64,000 nucleotides of DNA from Halothermothrix orenii H 168 (GCF_000020485.1 NC_011899.1:407501-471500); one strand, 5' to 3'. Shown: positions 1 to 9,567, numbered from the stretch's first letter. The notes: generated by a model not told the origin, from the letters alone. Numbers and translations are program-made.

Positions 1-313
1 TAGTGCTAGTCCCCATTTCCCTGATGGGCAACATTTTATGAGTGAGGATATTGAAAACATCAAAGATAATTCAAAAGTTCCCGAAGACCTCTACATGGGT
101 AGGGAAACCATGGCTTCAATCCAGAGGGCTATTAATAAATTACCAGCTGATCAAAAAGAAGTAATAGTGTTAAGAGATATACAGGGGTTTAGCTATAAAG
201 AGATTTCAGAAATTATAGGAGTTCCGATGGGAACTGTTAAATCGCGTTTGAGCAGGGCCAGGAAGTCTTTACAGAAACACCTCAAAAATATAGAAGGGAG
301 GGGTTTAAAATGA
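1..313 (+). CDS. ECF-type RNA polymerase sigma factor, C-terminal part (5' end outside window)
   Basis: The reading frame is open from the first bases of the window, so this is the 3' end of a longer gene; the ATG at 38 is internal. The last ~65 residues are sigma-70 region 4: the helix-turn-helix runs through 'GFSYKEISEIIGVPMGTVKSR' and would contact the -35 element. ECF factors are about 180 residues, so roughly the last half is present. Its stop overlaps the ATG of the next gene (ATGA at 310), and that gene encodes an anti-sigma protein, so the two form a translationally coupled sigma/anti-sigma pair. The signal sensed cannot be told from the sequence. Confidence 0.9.
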   Translation, partial: SASPHFPDGQHFMSEDIENIKDNSKVPEDLYMGRETMASIQRAINKLPADQKEVIVLRDIQGFSYKEISEIIGVPMGTVKSRLSRARKSLQKHLKNIEGRGLK

Positions 314-1482
314 ATCATCAGAAACTTAAAGACCTTTTACCCCTGTATGTGGATAACGGGTTGAATGATGAGGAGAAAAACCTGGTGGAAAAACATTTAA
401 AAGAATGTGAGGAGTGCCGCAATGAATTGAAACATTACCGGCAAAATTTTAATATACTTTCCTCAACTGAGGGGGTTGAGCCCCCACAGGATATAGTTGA
501 GTCTGTCATGGAGGGACTTAATAACCTGGATTATAATATAGATAAAGAACAGGAGCAGAATACCTGGTCTGATAAACTCCTTAATCTCTTTAGACTAAAG
601 GTAAGGATACCAGTTGGGGCAGTTGCTGTGGTAGTAGCAATTATCCTGAGTATAGCTTTATTTTCACCCGGCATATATAATTCCTATCAGAATTACAGTC
701 TCTCCCGGGAAGAAATGGAGATGGGACAGGAAGCAGCCCCGGAACAGGATCTTAAGATGGCCCGTGACCGAACCATGAACAGGACAAACCTCAATCAATC
801 TTCACCCAATACTAATCAGGAAGCAGGACTGGATCGGAAGATTATTCAAAATGCCAGTCTGGAGATTGAGACCGATGATTTTGCAGAGGTCAGCAAGGTG
901 GTTACCGGACTGGTTACCAGCTATGAGGGCTATATTGCTAGTTCTACAAACTGGGTTACTGCTTCTGGACAGAAAAAGGTCAGTTTTACTTTAAGAATTC
1001 CAGAAAATCATTTCCACATGGTACTGGAACAGATTAAGAATATGGGGAGAGTTAAGTATAGTAGCCTGGGGAGCCGGGATGTCACCGAGGAGTTTATCGA
1101 TGTTGAAGCCAGGCTTGACAACCTGAAAGAACAGGAGATAAGATACCGTAAACTCCTTGACAGAGCCGATAAAGTAGAGGATATTCTTAAAATTGAACGG
1201 GAACTGGAAAGGGTCCGCAGTACTATAGAGAGTCTGGAAGGGCGAATTGAGTATCTACAAAACCGGGTTTCATTTTCAACCATAAATGTTGTCTTCATGG
1301 AACCGGAATCAATTATGAATAGTAACCGGGGGATAATTGGTGCATTACGCCAGGCCCTGAGGGCGATGGTTGAAAGTTTTTACAACCTGATTATCAAATT
1401 AGGTGCCTGGTTACCATATATGCTTCCCCTGGTGGCAGGATATTTTATATACCGGAGACATAAATTAAAGAATAAAGAGTAG
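310..1482 (+). CDS. Membrane anti-sigma factor with zinc-finger (HC2) and DUF4349 domains
   Basis: A protein of 390 residues. Residues ~1-45 form a zf-HC2/anti-sigma zinc finger with H29, C33 and C36 (HLKECEEC). A transmembrane helix lies at about 97-120, and a DUF4349 domain spans about 175-340, including a coiled-coil stretch rich in Glu/Arg. A second hydrophobic helix near 362-380 is followed by a basic tail. By family knowledge the N-terminal finger binds the cognate ECF sigma in the cytoplasm and the middle domain faces outward. The overlap with the sigma gene supports this. Most anti-sigma proteins lack DUF4349, so here the sensor part may be this domain (inference). Confidence 0.85.
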   Translation: MNHQKLKDLLPLYVDNGLNDEEKNLVEKHLKECEECRNELKHYRQNFNILSSTEGVEPPQDIVESVMEGLNNLDYNIDKEQEQNTWSDKLLNLFRLKVRIPVGAVAVVVAIILSIALFSPGIYNSYQNYSLSREEMEMGQEAAPEQDLKMARDRTMNRTNLNQSSPNTNQEAGLDRKIIQNASLEIETDDFAEVSKVVTGLVTSYEGYIASSTNWVTASGQKKVSFTLRIPENHFHMVLEQIKNMGRVKYSSLGSRDVTEEFIDVEARLDNLKEQEIRYRKLLDRADKVEDILKIERELERVRSTIESLEGRIEYLQNRVSFSTINVVFMEPESIMNSNRGIIGALRQALRAMVESFYNLIIKLGAWLPYMLPLVAGYFIYRRHKLKNKE

Positions 1483-1582
1483 CTAATAAAGGAAAAAGAT
1501 TATAATTACAGGAGAAGAGTAAATACTTCAGGATATTAAAAGCTTTTTTAATAATTAACAATATAGCGGTTAATGTATCGGT

Positions 1583-1612
1583 AAAAGCCCCTGGAACAGG
1601 GGCTTTTATTTA
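1583..1612 (+). terminator. Rho-independent terminator after the sigma/anti-sigma operon
   Basis: A perfect 10-bp stem (aaaagcccct / aggggctttt at 1583-1592 and 1598-1607) has a 5-nt loop and is followed by a T-rich stretch. It closes the operon about 100 bp after the anti-sigma stop. Confidence 0.85.
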
Positions 1613-1744
1613 TATCAAAGTTTTTTAGCATTTAATAAATGGTATCATATTCTTTTCATTAATAACTGGTAAGTTGGTTTAATAAGTTATATAATTAATA
1701 CAGTTAATATTCTAATGTTGAGTCTGTAAAGGGGGGAAATTTAT

Positions 1745-2224
1745 TTGAAGAAGCTCATACTTTATGCCAGCAAACATGGCACAACCGAAAAAGCATCAGC
1801 CTTACTGGCTGAAAAGCTTACTGGAGAAGTAGAAAGGGTTAATGTCCAGAAGAAATTTCCCGATTTAAGGGGATATGATTATATAATTATCGGAGGTTCA
1901 ATCCATGCTGGACAAATTCAAAAGGAGATTAAAAAGCTCTGTGAAGATAACCTGAATATATTACTTGATAAGAAGATTGGTTTGTTTCTCTGCTGTGGCC
2001 TGGAAGATAGGGTTGATGATCAAATGAAAACAGGGTTTGGAAGTAAATTATACGAACATGCCCGGGTCAGGGGTTATTTTGGGTATGAATTTAACTTTGA
2101 TAAAATGAATTTTCTGGAAAGGCTTGTTGTTAAGGTACTGGCCAAAGTCAAAGAGAGCAAGTCCTCTATTTATGAAGAAAATATAGAGGACTTTGCAAAT
2201 AAAATTAATGAAAGCCTGACATAA
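1745..2224 (+). CDS. Flavodoxin-domain protein (HemG/protoporphyrinogen-oxidase-like flavodoxin family)
   Basis: A protein of 159 residues, TTG start at 1745 behind a strong ribosome binding site (aaagggggg, ~1729-1735). The N-terminus has the FMN phosphate loop 'YASKHGTTEKA' typical of flavodoxins, then 'YDYIIIGGSIHAGQ', a second FMN-contacting loop seen in the Flavodoxin_5 group that includes HemG. The family transfers electrons or oxidises protoporphyrinogen. No haem genes are adjacent, so the substrate is unknown. The next gene, 24 bp downstream, is an FMN-binding protein, suggesting a small redox operon. Confidence 0.8.
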   Translation: MKKLILYASKHGTTEKASALLAEKLTGEVERVNVQKKFPDLRGYDYIIIGGSIHAGQIQKEIKKLCEDNLNILLDKKIGLFLCCGLEDRVDDQMKTGFGSKLYEHARVRGYFGYEFNFDKMNFLERLVVKVLAKVKESKSSIYEENIEDFANKINESLT

Positions 2225-2248
2225 TAATTAAAAAAGGGTGATAGACTC

Positions 2249-2632
2249 TTGAGTAAGAAAATTATTACTGCAGGGCTGATTTTATTTATAATGCTGGCAA
2301 TTGTGTTTGGTTTTAATTCCTATAAAAAAATAGACCGGGTACGGAGTATGGATATTAATGATATTAATCTGGGCAATGTAAGGGATGGAATCTATACAGG
2401 GAGTTATGATGCCGGGCTTGTTTCCGCCCGGGTCAGGGTAGCTGTTAAAAATCATAGGATTACCAGAATAGAAATCATGGAACATAATAACGGTCGGGGA
2501 GAACCGGCTGAAAATATTGTTAAAAAAATCTTAAAAAAACAGTCCCTCAAGGTTGATGCTATAAGTGGTGCTACCATCAGCAGTAAGGTTATATGTAAGG
2601 CTATTGAGATAGGTCTTGAAAAGGGTCAATAG
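2249..2632 (+). CDS. Membrane-anchored FMN-binding domain protein
   Basis: A protein of 127 residues, TTG start at 2249 with ribosome binding site aaaaagggtg. Residues ~4-24 form an N-terminal membrane anchor. The rest is an FMN_bind domain (as in RnfG/NqrC) ending in 'DAISGATISSK', whose S-G-A-T motif supplies the threonine that takes FMN covalently in RnfG/NqrC-type proteins. It probably sits on the outer face of the cytoplasmic membrane as a one-electron carrier. It follows the flavodoxin closely, so the two are likely co-transcribed. The partner flavin transferase (ApbE) is not in the window. Confidence 0.85.
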   Translation: MSKKIITAGLILFIMLAIVFGFNSYKKIDRVRSMDINDINLGNVRDGIYTGSYDAGLVSARVRVAVKNHRITRIEIMEHNNGRGEPAENIVKKILKKQSLKVDAISGATISSKVICKAIEIGLEKGQ

Positions 2633-2664
2633 GTGATTTAAAATATAAGAATATATTCTGGATT

Positions 2665-2690
2665 ACCCCATCAAATATGGTGGGGTTTTT
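2665..2690 (+). terminator. Rho-independent terminator
   Basis: Stem accccatc / ggtggggt (one T-G pair) with loop aaatat, followed by a T run at 2686-2690. It ends the flavodoxin/FMN-binding operon. Confidence 0.8.
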
Positions 2691-2800
2691 AATTGGATAA
2701 CGGTAATTTCAGGAGAGATTTCAATAAAATAAAGGAACAGAGAATCAGGTGTTGAATTTATACAATATAAAAAGTTACTAAGAAATGAGGTTGGTTGGTT

Positions 2801-4471
2801 GTGAAATTTAAAAAAGGTTACTTGTGTACATATTTAACAATTTTTGTTGTAGTAACCGGTTTTATGTTTTTAATTAATATTCAAACCACCCGACTCCTCA
2901 GTAATGACAAGATTTATAAAATTGTTAATTATAGTTTAGATGGTAGTTCCGATGATTTACATTATCGTTTGCTGGAAGAAGGACAGCGCCTTTTCAAATT
3001 TAAGACAATTATCCCTGAATCAAAACTGCCAGCAACACTGGATGGAAACTATAAAATTATTATTCATCGTCTGGCTGGTCAGTGGTATCGTGTTTATATA
3101 AATGATGTCTTAATAGGGAGCCTGGGTGACATCAAAAAAGGATACAGCAATATCTGGAATGCTTTTGGTGTTTATGACCTTGATCAGGATTTGTTACAGG
3201 AAAGAAATGAATTAGTGATAGAAGTATATGGGCTCTATGAAGTTGGTTTATTGGGTTATCCTGTTATGATAACTGATAATGTGACCGCCAACAGGTTATC
3301 AAACTGGTTTATAATATTAATTCGTAACATAAAACTAGTTGCCATCGGTGTTTTGTTAACAGCATTTATTATATTAATTCTTCTTATAAAAATGTCTAAA
3401 AAAATAAAAAGGGAATACGTCTACTATGCTCTGGGGGCTTTTACAATTATTTTTATGGTCCTGGATTACCAGGTTATGTACAGGCTACCTGTTCCCCCTA
3501 TTTTATTTAAAAAGTTTATTATATCAGGTATTTATCTGGCCAGTTTCTTTATTTCGATTGGTTTATATAAGCAATTTAAGGTTCAATTAAATCTGGTTCT
3601 GGGATTAATGGTACTGGGCAGTGCAGGTTATCTTATTATCTTTCCCGGGAATATGGTAGATTTTAAGAAGTCTTATAGCTTATTAAATCTTTTAATTTCT
3701 TTAAATGTCCTGGGATGGTTTTATGCCGGGGCTTTAAATTTTAAAAAGTCCCTCTATGCCCGGGTTTTTTCTATCTGCAGTTTTGTTTTATTTGTCCTGG
3801 CCAGCTGTGATATTTACCATATTTTGATGAATAGAGGCTTTGTTATATCAATGTCTATTATTGGGGTGGCTGTTTTCTCTATAGGGATAGTTTTCTTGAT
3901 AATCATTGATTATATAATAATGCAGGGTCAGGTAGTATATGAGAAGAAAAAATCCCGCTTTTTTTATGAAAAATCTATCAGGGATAGCATGACCGGGATT
4001 TATAACCACCATTATATTGTTTCGACTTTGTCCAGGATGAAAGAACCTTTTTCCCTGGTTGTTCTTGATCTTGATAATTTCAAGAATATAAATGACACTT
4101 ATGGGCATCTGGCTGGTGATGAAGTCATTAAAAATGTTGCTATTAATTTACAAAACAGTATCCGCAAATATGATTATGTGGGAAGGTATGGCGGGGATGA
4201 ATTTGTAATTATTTTAATGAACTGTTCTTTAGATGAACTTAAAATGATGGCTAAAAAAATAAAAAGAGCTGTTGAAGAACCTGTGTATAAGTATAAGGGT
4301 AATAAAATCAGGGTGACTGCCTCTATGGGCATATATAATGCAACAGAAAAAGAGGAAGGCGAACAGGTTATTTACCGGGCAGATCAGGCCCTGTATGCGG
4401 CCAAAAAAAGTGGTAGGTCCGGTATAAAAATGTGGACAAAATCTGAATTTAGTGATGAGAGGGGGGAATAA
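2801..4471 (+). CDS. Membrane-bound diguanylate cyclase (GGDEF)
   Basis: The GTG at 2801 is chosen because gagg at 2787-2790 lies ~10 bp ahead; an in-frame TTG at 2795 is too close to it. About 556 residues. The order is: one N-terminal membrane helix, an extracytoplasmic beta-rich domain (~30-160) resembling the 7TMR-DISM ligand-binding type, a block of about seven membrane helices (~165-370), and a C-terminal GGDEF domain. The active site GGDEF is intact (464-468). An inhibitory I-site RxxD (R455-D458) lies exactly five residues before it, so the enzyme should make c-di-GMP and be product-inhibited. No EAL domain is present. The outer ligand is unknown, though sugars are bound by some relatives. 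Confidence 0.9.
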   Translation: MKFKKGYLCTYLTIFVVVTGFMFLINIQTTRLLSNDKIYKIVNYSLDGSSDDLHYRLLEEGQRLFKFKTIIPESKLPATLDGNYKIIIHRLAGQWYRVYINDVLIGSLGDIKKGYSNIWNAFGVYDLDQDLLQERNELVIEVYGLYEVGLLGYPVMITDNVTANRLSNWFIILIRNIKLVAIGVLLTAFIILILLIKMSKKIKREYVYYALGAFTIIFMVLDYQVMYRLPVPPILFKKFIISGIYLASFFISIGLYKQFKVQLNLVLGLMVLGSAGYLIIFPGNMVDFKKSYSLLNLLISLNVLGWFYAGALNFKKSLYARVFSICSFVLFVLASCDIYHILMNRGFVISMSIIGVAVFSIGIVFLIIIDYIIMQGQVVYEKKKSRFFYEKSIRDSMTGIYNHHYIVSTLSRMKEPFSLVVLDLDNFKNINDTYGHLAGDEVIKNVAINLQNSIRKYDYVGRYGGDEFVIILMNCSLDELKMMAKKIKRAVEEPVYKYKGNKIRVTASMGIYNATEKEEGEQVIYRADQALYAAKKSGRSGIKMWTKSEFSDERGE

Positions 4472-4482
4472 CCCCCTTTTTT
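4462..4482 (+). terminator. Terminator overlapping the diguanylate cyclase stop codon
   Basis: ggggg and ccccc pair around aataa, which contains the stop TAA, followed directly by six T. A short but typical intrinsic terminator. Confidence 0.7.
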
Positions 4483-4761
4483 GGTTTCATATTTTTTTTT
4501 AATAGTATCCTTTAGTTATAATGGTTCTGATACAATTTTATAAGCTTATTCTTAGTCTATTCCTTTAAAAATATTATATATTATATCTTATATATTATCA
4601 GGAAGAAGAGGAAGGATTTTTTATAATAAACAAGAATTATATAATGATAACAAAACTTATGTTCACTTTAAAATGTGGTTTTGATGGACTGTATACAAAA
4701 TCAATATAAGTTTATTGTACATGAACTTATAACTGTTGTTATAAAAAGGGGGAGAGGTCCT

Positions 4762-5991
4762 TTGAGAATTTTACATACTGCTGACTGGCATCTGGGGAAA
4801 CACCTGGAGGGATGGAGTAGATATGAAGAACAAAAAGAATTTGTTGAAGAAATAATTGAAATAGCTGATGATAATAAGGTAGACATGGTTTTAATATGTG
4901 GGGATATATTTGACACTACTAACCCTCCAGCGGAGGCGGAACAGCTTTTTTTTCAGGCGATGGATTACCTGTCAAAAGGTGGGGAGAGGGTAATCTGTTT
5001 GATCTCTGGTAACCATGATAGTCCCAACCGTCTTATGGCCCCGGGGCCTCTGGCTTCCAGACAGGGAATTTTTATTATGGATGAGCCCCGGGGAGACAGG
5101 TATAAGCTGGATGATGACCGGGTGTTAAACCGTGGTCAGGGGTACATAGAACTTGAAATTAACGGAGAAGGTGTTGTCCTTACGGCTCTGCCCTATCCTT
5201 CTGAGAGCCGGTTAAACCAGGTCTTTTCATGGACCGGTGATGACCGGGCAGTGCAGGAAAGTTATTCCCGTCGAGTGGGTCAGATTTTTTCCCATTTAGA
5301 GCAATATTATCGTGAAAATACAATCAACATTGCCATGAGTCACCTTTTCGTTGCCGGGGGTCAGACTACCCGGTCTGAAAGACCCATCCAGGTTGGTGGC
5401 AGCCTGACAGTATTACCGGAACACCTTCCAGAAAAATCCCAGTACACAGCCCTGGGCCACCTCCATCGTTATCAAATTGCTTCTTCAGCCCGGAGGGCTT
5501 ACTATTCAGGTTCTCCGTTGCAGTATAGCCTCAGTGAAAAAGATCATAAAAAGTGTGTTAACCTTGTAGAGCTTCATCCGGGAGAGGAGGCCCGGATTGA
5601 ACAGGTTGAATTGACAACAAAAAAACCAATCGAGGTCTGGGAAGCAGAAGGGGTTGAAGAGGCTATAAAAATGGTTGAGGCCAATAAGGACCGTTCTGTC
5701 TGGGCATACCTTTATATAAATGTGGATAAAACTCTACTTCAGTCTGAAATTAAAAAAATAAAGGAAATTAAAAAGGATATTCTATGTATTAACCCCATAA
5801 CCCCTGAAGAGAAATATGAATGGGAAACTATAAAGATGCCTGATGAGGACCTGGATATAATGGAATTGTTTAAAGAATATTATCGTAAGACAAAAAAAGT
5901 TGAGCCTGATGACGATATTATCAGGATGTTTAGCAGTATTGTTAATGATACCAGGGAAAAGGGGGAGCATGATGAGACCGCTGCTTCTTAA
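4762..5991 (+). CDS. sbcD: Exonuclease SbcD (Mre11-type nuclease subunit)
   Basis: 409 residues from the TTG at 4762, placed right after the ribosome binding site agggggagagg. An ATG at 4675 in frame would add a 29-residue tail not seen in the family. All metallophosphoesterase motifs are present: HTADWHLGK, CGDIFDT, GNHDS, SHLF and GHLH. Together they bind two Mn ions and give 3'-5' double-strand exonuclease and hairpin-opening endonuclease activity. The partner SbcC overlaps its end by about 20 bp, so the two are translationally coupled. The complex removes hairpins, palindromes and blocked DNA ends in the cytoplasm. Confidence 0.97.
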   Translation: MRILHTADWHLGKHLEGWSRYEEQKEFVEEIIEIADDNKVDMVLICGDIFDTTNPPAEAEQLFFQAMDYLSKGGERVICLISGNHDSPNRLMAPGPLASRQGIFIMDEPRGDRYKLDDDRVLNRGQGYIELEINGEGVVLTALPYPSESRLNQVFSWTGDDRAVQESYSRRVGQIFSHLEQYYRENTINIAMSHLFVAGGQTTRSERPIQVGGSLTVLPEHLPEKSQYTALGHLHRYQIASSARRAYYSGSPLQYSLSEKDHKKCVNLVELHPGEEARIEQVELTTKKPIEVWEAEGVEEAIKMVEANKDRSVWAYLYINVDKTLLQSEIKKIKEIKKDILCINPITPEEKYEWETIKMPDEDLDIMELFKEYYRKTKKVEPDDDIIRMFSSIVNDTREKGEHDETAAS

Positions 5992-8900
5992 AATTTCGGG
6001 TTTAAATAGCTTTGTCCAGGAAGAGATTATTAATTTTAAAAAGCTGACCGAAAAAGGGTTATTTGGTATTTTTGGTCCCACCGGGAGTGGTAAGTCGAGT
6101 ATTTTAGATGCCATAACCATTGCCCTTTATGGGAAAATAGCAAGGGATACCAAAGAATTTATTAATAAAGAGACCGGCGAGCTTTATGTCTATTTCGAAT
6201 TTGCCATGGGAAGTAATCAAAAGACTTATTGTATTGACAGAAAACTGAAGACCTCTGATAACAATGGATATACTACCTCACGGGTTCGCCTTGCCATTAA
6301 AGAAAATGGCAAGGTTGAGGAAGTCTATGAAAAAGTGAGGGAAGTCGAGGATAAGGTTGAAAAAATTATTGGCCTTAATCATGAGGATTTTATGCGAACC
6401 GTGGTTTTACCCCAGGGACAGTTTAGTGAGTTTTTAACCCTTCAAGGAAAGAAACGGCGGGACATGCTGGAAAGGATTCTTAACCTGGAAGAGTTTGGTG
6501 AAAGATTGATGGAGAAATTGCGGTTACGGAAAAATATAAAAGAGAGTCAACTAAAAAGTGTGGAAACTATCCTGACCAGTTATGAGGATGTATCAGAAAA
6601 GAGTCTTGAAGATATCCTCAATAAACTTGAAAATCTTAAGAAAGAAATTGGTTATAAAAAAAAGAGGTTACAGGAAAAGAGAAATGAGTATGAGAAATAT
6701 AAAGAAGTCTGGACCAGGCAGAAACAGCTTTTAAAATACCAGGAAAAACTTGATACTCTAGAGGAACGTTCTGAGAGAATCTCTAACCTTAAAAACAAAA
6801 TGGAACAGGCTAAAAAGGCCCTGAACCTGAAAAAAGATATAAACAGGCTGGAAAGATATCATCAGGAGCGAAAAGAAACTAACCAGAAGGTAGAGAATCT
6901 GGAGAAAATGATTGTAGATTTAAGGGAAAAGAGGGATAGATATAACCGTGAGTACGAAGAGAGCCTCAGGGCAAAAGAAAAAGAATTACCTGACCTAACA
7001 AAAAAGAAACTGGAAATCAAGGATGCTATTAAACTCTATGAGCAAAATAAAGGGATAAAAAAAGAGGTAACCGGGAAAGCAGAAAAATTAAAACAAATGG
7101 TGCAGGATAAAAATAGTCTTGAAGAATATTTAAAAAGGGGTCAGGAAAAATCCCGGGTGATCAAACAGCAAATCAAAGACCTGGAAGACATCATTGAAAA
7201 ACAGGTCATTAATTCAGATTACCGGAAAACAATAATGGCAGGGCTTAACCTTGAAAGAGACTATAAGCAGGTTCAAAAAGACATTAAGGTGATTAATCAG
7301 GGGATAAAGAGGCTTGAAAGGGAAATATGGAGCCTTGATGAAAAGAGGAAGGATAAATCTGGAGAATTAAAAAGAATTGAAAGTGGAATCCTTTATCAAT
7401 ATGAAAAAATAATTGGTGATAAAGAAAAAGCGGAGAGGGAGTTAAACGGGCAGAAGGAAAAACTTGAAGATGACATTAATAAAAAAAGAAAACAACTGGA
7501 AGATTTAGAAAAGGAAATTGAAGATTATAAAATTAGAAATCTGGCAGGTATTCTGGCCGGGAAATTAACTGAGGGTTCTCCATGCCCGGTCTGTGGCTCG
7601 ACTGAACACCCCCGGGTAGCTGAGAAAATTGATAAAGCGGGGCTTCAAAAGCTCCTGAATACCAGAAAAGAGATCGATAGCAAATTAACGGAATTAGAGG
7701 AGAGGTTAAATAAATATAATTCCGGGATGAGTATTTTAAATAAAGAACTTACCAGATTACGGCAGGAAAAAGAAGAAGTGATTTTATCATTTGACAATGT
7801 TCTGTCAGAACTTGAAGAATATGATGGAGTTTTAACAACAGGTCCGGGGGAGTTGAGAAGAAAGAGGGACAGGGTAAAAAATGAGTTGACAAAATATACT
7901 ACCCAGTTGGAAACAAAGCAAAAAGATCTTGCTGACAGGAAAGATAAAATGAAAGAATTAAAGAGTCTTAATAGTACCTTGAAACAGGAGTATTTTAAAT
8001 TAATCGGGGAACTTGGCATTGATGATATTGCTGATGAACTTGAAAATATAAATAAAAAGGATAAAGAGAGGGAAAATTACCAGAAGAGGCTTACCCAATT
8101 ACGTCAGCAGTATGAAAAGATTAATAACCGGATTGAAAATTACCGGGTTAGCTTTAATGAAACTGAGAGGGAAATTACGATTTTTGAACATAAGATACAA
8201 ACACTAAAGGATAAATATCAGGAAAATAGAAAAGAGATTGAAAATAAGGTTGGTGACAGGGATCCCCTTCATTATTTAAAAGAGGTTGAAAGCCGGGAAG
8301 AAGAGTTGAAAAAAAGGGTAGATAAATATAAAAAGGCCCTTGAAGATACTACAGACCTTTTAAATAACAAAGAACGTCTTATGGAGAGGTTAAAACAAAA
8401 CCGGGCTACCCTGATAAAAGAAATCAGTGATACAGAGCAATATTTAAAAGAGAAAATGGATGAGTATAAATTTGAGAGTTTTGATGATGTACGCAAATAC
8501 CTGTCCTGGGAAAACCAGATCAGGGCCTGGGAGGAAGAAATAACTGAGTTTGAAGATTTAAAAAAAGAGGTAGAAAGTAATATTACCAGATTAAAAATGG
8601 AGCTTAACGGACAGTCCATCAGTCAGGAGCGGTGGACTAAAATAAAGGCTGACAGGGAAAGCCTTGAAGAGAATCTCAGCAGGCTACAGGAAGAACTTGG
8701 TTCCTGTAAGCAGACTATTGAGGAATTGAAAAGAAAGCTGGAGCTTAAGCGCAAAAATCAGGAGAAAAAAGAGGAACTGGAGCATGACCTGGCAGTTATT
8801 AAGGATATTAATGACCTTATCAGGGGCAAAAGTTTTGTTGAATTTGTGGCCATGAAACAGCTGAGGTATATAGCCCTGGAGGCTTCCAGCAGGTTGATGG

Positions 8901-9298
8901 AAATAACTAATAACAGGTACAAACTGGAGCTGGATAATCAGGGTGAATTCGTTATCTGTGATAATTACAATGGAGGTGTCAGGAGAGACTGTAAAACCCT
9001 GTCCGGAGGAGAAACTTTCCTGACATCCCTGTCACTGGCCCTGTCCCTGTCCTCCCATATTCAGCTCAAGGGTAATTCAAATATGGAATTTTTCTTCCTT
9101 GATGAGGGGTTTGGAACACTGGATGTCAACCTGTTGGATATTGTTATGAATTCACTGGAGCGGTTGCATAATGAACACCTGACGGTCGGTATTATCAGTC
9201 ATGTTGAAGAACTTAAAAACAGGGTCCCGGTTAAGCTTATGGTCGAACCGGCTGAACCGGGACTTCATGGTAGCCGGGTCAGGATTGAATATACATAA
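5972..9298 (+). CDS. sbcC: Exonuclease subunit SbcC (Rad50-type SMC ATPase)
   Basis: About 1108 residues. The start is taken at the second of two tandem ATGs (5969, 5972) behind gggggag; longer in-frame starts lie inside sbcD. The Walker A motif GPTGSGKSS is near residue 35. Two long Lys/Glu-rich coiled-coil arms meet at a zinc hook CPVCG (~540). The C-terminal head carries the signature LSGGE and Walker B FFFLDEGFGTLD. This is the full Rad50/SbcC layout and normal length. It gates the SbcD nuclease with ATP and tethers DNA through the hook. Confidence 0.97.
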   Translation: MRPLLLKISGLNSFVQEEIINFKKLTEKGLFGIFGPTGSGKSSILDAITIALYGKIARDTKEFINKETGELYVYFEFAMGSNQKTYCIDRKLKTSDNNGYTTSRVRLAIKENGKVEEVYEKVREVEDKVEKIIGLNHEDFMRTVVLPQGQFSEFLTLQGKKRRDMLERILNLEEFGERLMEKLRLRKNIKESQLKSVETILTSYEDVSEKSLEDILNKLENLKKEIGYKKKRLQEKRNEYEKYKEVWTRQKQLLKYQEKLDTLEERSERISNLKNKMEQAKKALNLKKDINRLERYHQERKETNQKVENLEKMIVDLREKRDRYNREYEESLRAKEKELPDLTKKKLEIKDAIKLYEQNKGIKKEVTGKAEKLKQMVQDKNSLEEYLKRGQEKSRVIKQQIKDLEDIIEKQVINSDYRKTIMAGLNLERDYKQVQKDIKVINQGIKRLEREIWSLDEKRKDKSGELKRIESGILYQYEKIIGDKEKAERELNGQKEKLEDDINKKRKQLEDLEKEIEDYKIRNLAGILAGKLTEGSPCPVCGSTEHPRVAEKIDKAGLQKLLNTRKEIDSKLTELEERLNKYNSGMSILNKELTRLRQEKEEVILSFDNVLSELEEYDGVLTTGPGELRRKRDRVKNELTKYTTQLETKQKDLADRKDKMKELKSLNSTLKQEYFKLIGELGIDDIADELENINKKDKERENYQKRLTQLRQQYEKINNRIENYRVSFNETEREITIFEHKIQTLKDKYQENRKEIENKVGDRDPLHYLKEVESREEELKKRVDKYKKALEDTTDLLNNKERLMERLKQNRATLIKEISDTEQYLKEKMDEYKFESFDDVRKYLSWENQIRAWEEEITEFEDLKKEVESNITRLKMELNGQSISQERWTKIKADRESLEENLSRLQEELGSCKQTIEELKRKLELKRKNQEKKEELEHDLAVIKDINDLIRGKSFVEFVAMKQLRYIALEASSRLMEITNNRYKLELDNQGEFVICDNYNGGVRRDCKTLSGGETFLTSLSLALSLSSHIQLKGNSNMEFFFLDEGFGTLDVNLLDIVMNSLERLHNEHLTVGIISHVEELKNRVPVKLMVEPAEPGLHGSRVRIEYT

Positions 9299-9350
9299 GT
9301 TGTCTGTGTTGATGTATTAGAAAAATTAATTTTACAAAATTTTAATTAAA

Positions 9351-9384
9351 TAACCGCAGCCAGCTGGCTGCGGTTATTTATTTG
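9351..9384 (+). terminator. Terminator after sbcDC
   Basis: A 10-bp perfect stem (aaccgcagcc / ggctgcggtt) with an agct loop is followed by a T-rich run. The whole of 9351-9376 is a palindrome, so it could act in both directions. Confidence 0.8.
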
Positions 9385-9448
9385 ATAGCAAGGTTTACCG
9401 GATATATAATGTTTTGATAGCTTTATGAACAACTAATTTTCCAGCTAA

Positions 9449-9567
9449 TCATAATTTGAACATATTCACCTCATTTGCCAGTTCTTCTGCCATTCTGGCA
9501 AGCTTATTGGCAGAGGAGACTATTTCCTGAGTTGAGGCAACCTGCTCTTCACTGGAAGCGGTTATGC
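9449..9567 (-). pseudogene. C-terminal remnant of a methyl-accepting chemotaxis protein
   Basis: Read on the minus strand, 9449-9565 encodes about 38 residues ending at a TCA/TGA stop: 'TASSEEQVASTQEIVSSAN' followed by a stretch ending 'MAEELANEVNMFKL'. This is the standard end of the MCP signalling domain, where the ASSEEQ..ST.EI.. block precedes the last helix. Upstream the frame is closed by a stop at once and no other receptor sequence follows, so only the tail of the gene is left. It lies in the 380-bp gap between sbcC and the MFS gene. The rest of that gap (9384-9448, 9568-9704) shows no other gene. Confidence 0.75.

Noticed and set aside
1008-1298. Minus-strand Ser/Arg-rich ORF within the anti-sigma gene
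   Set aside because: Antisense of a coiled-coil-coding stretch; composition is the mirror of Glu/Leu codons.
4675-4761. N-terminal extension of SbcD
   Set aside because: No ribosome binding site at the ATG, and the 29 residues are not part of the family; the TTG at 4762 has a strong site.
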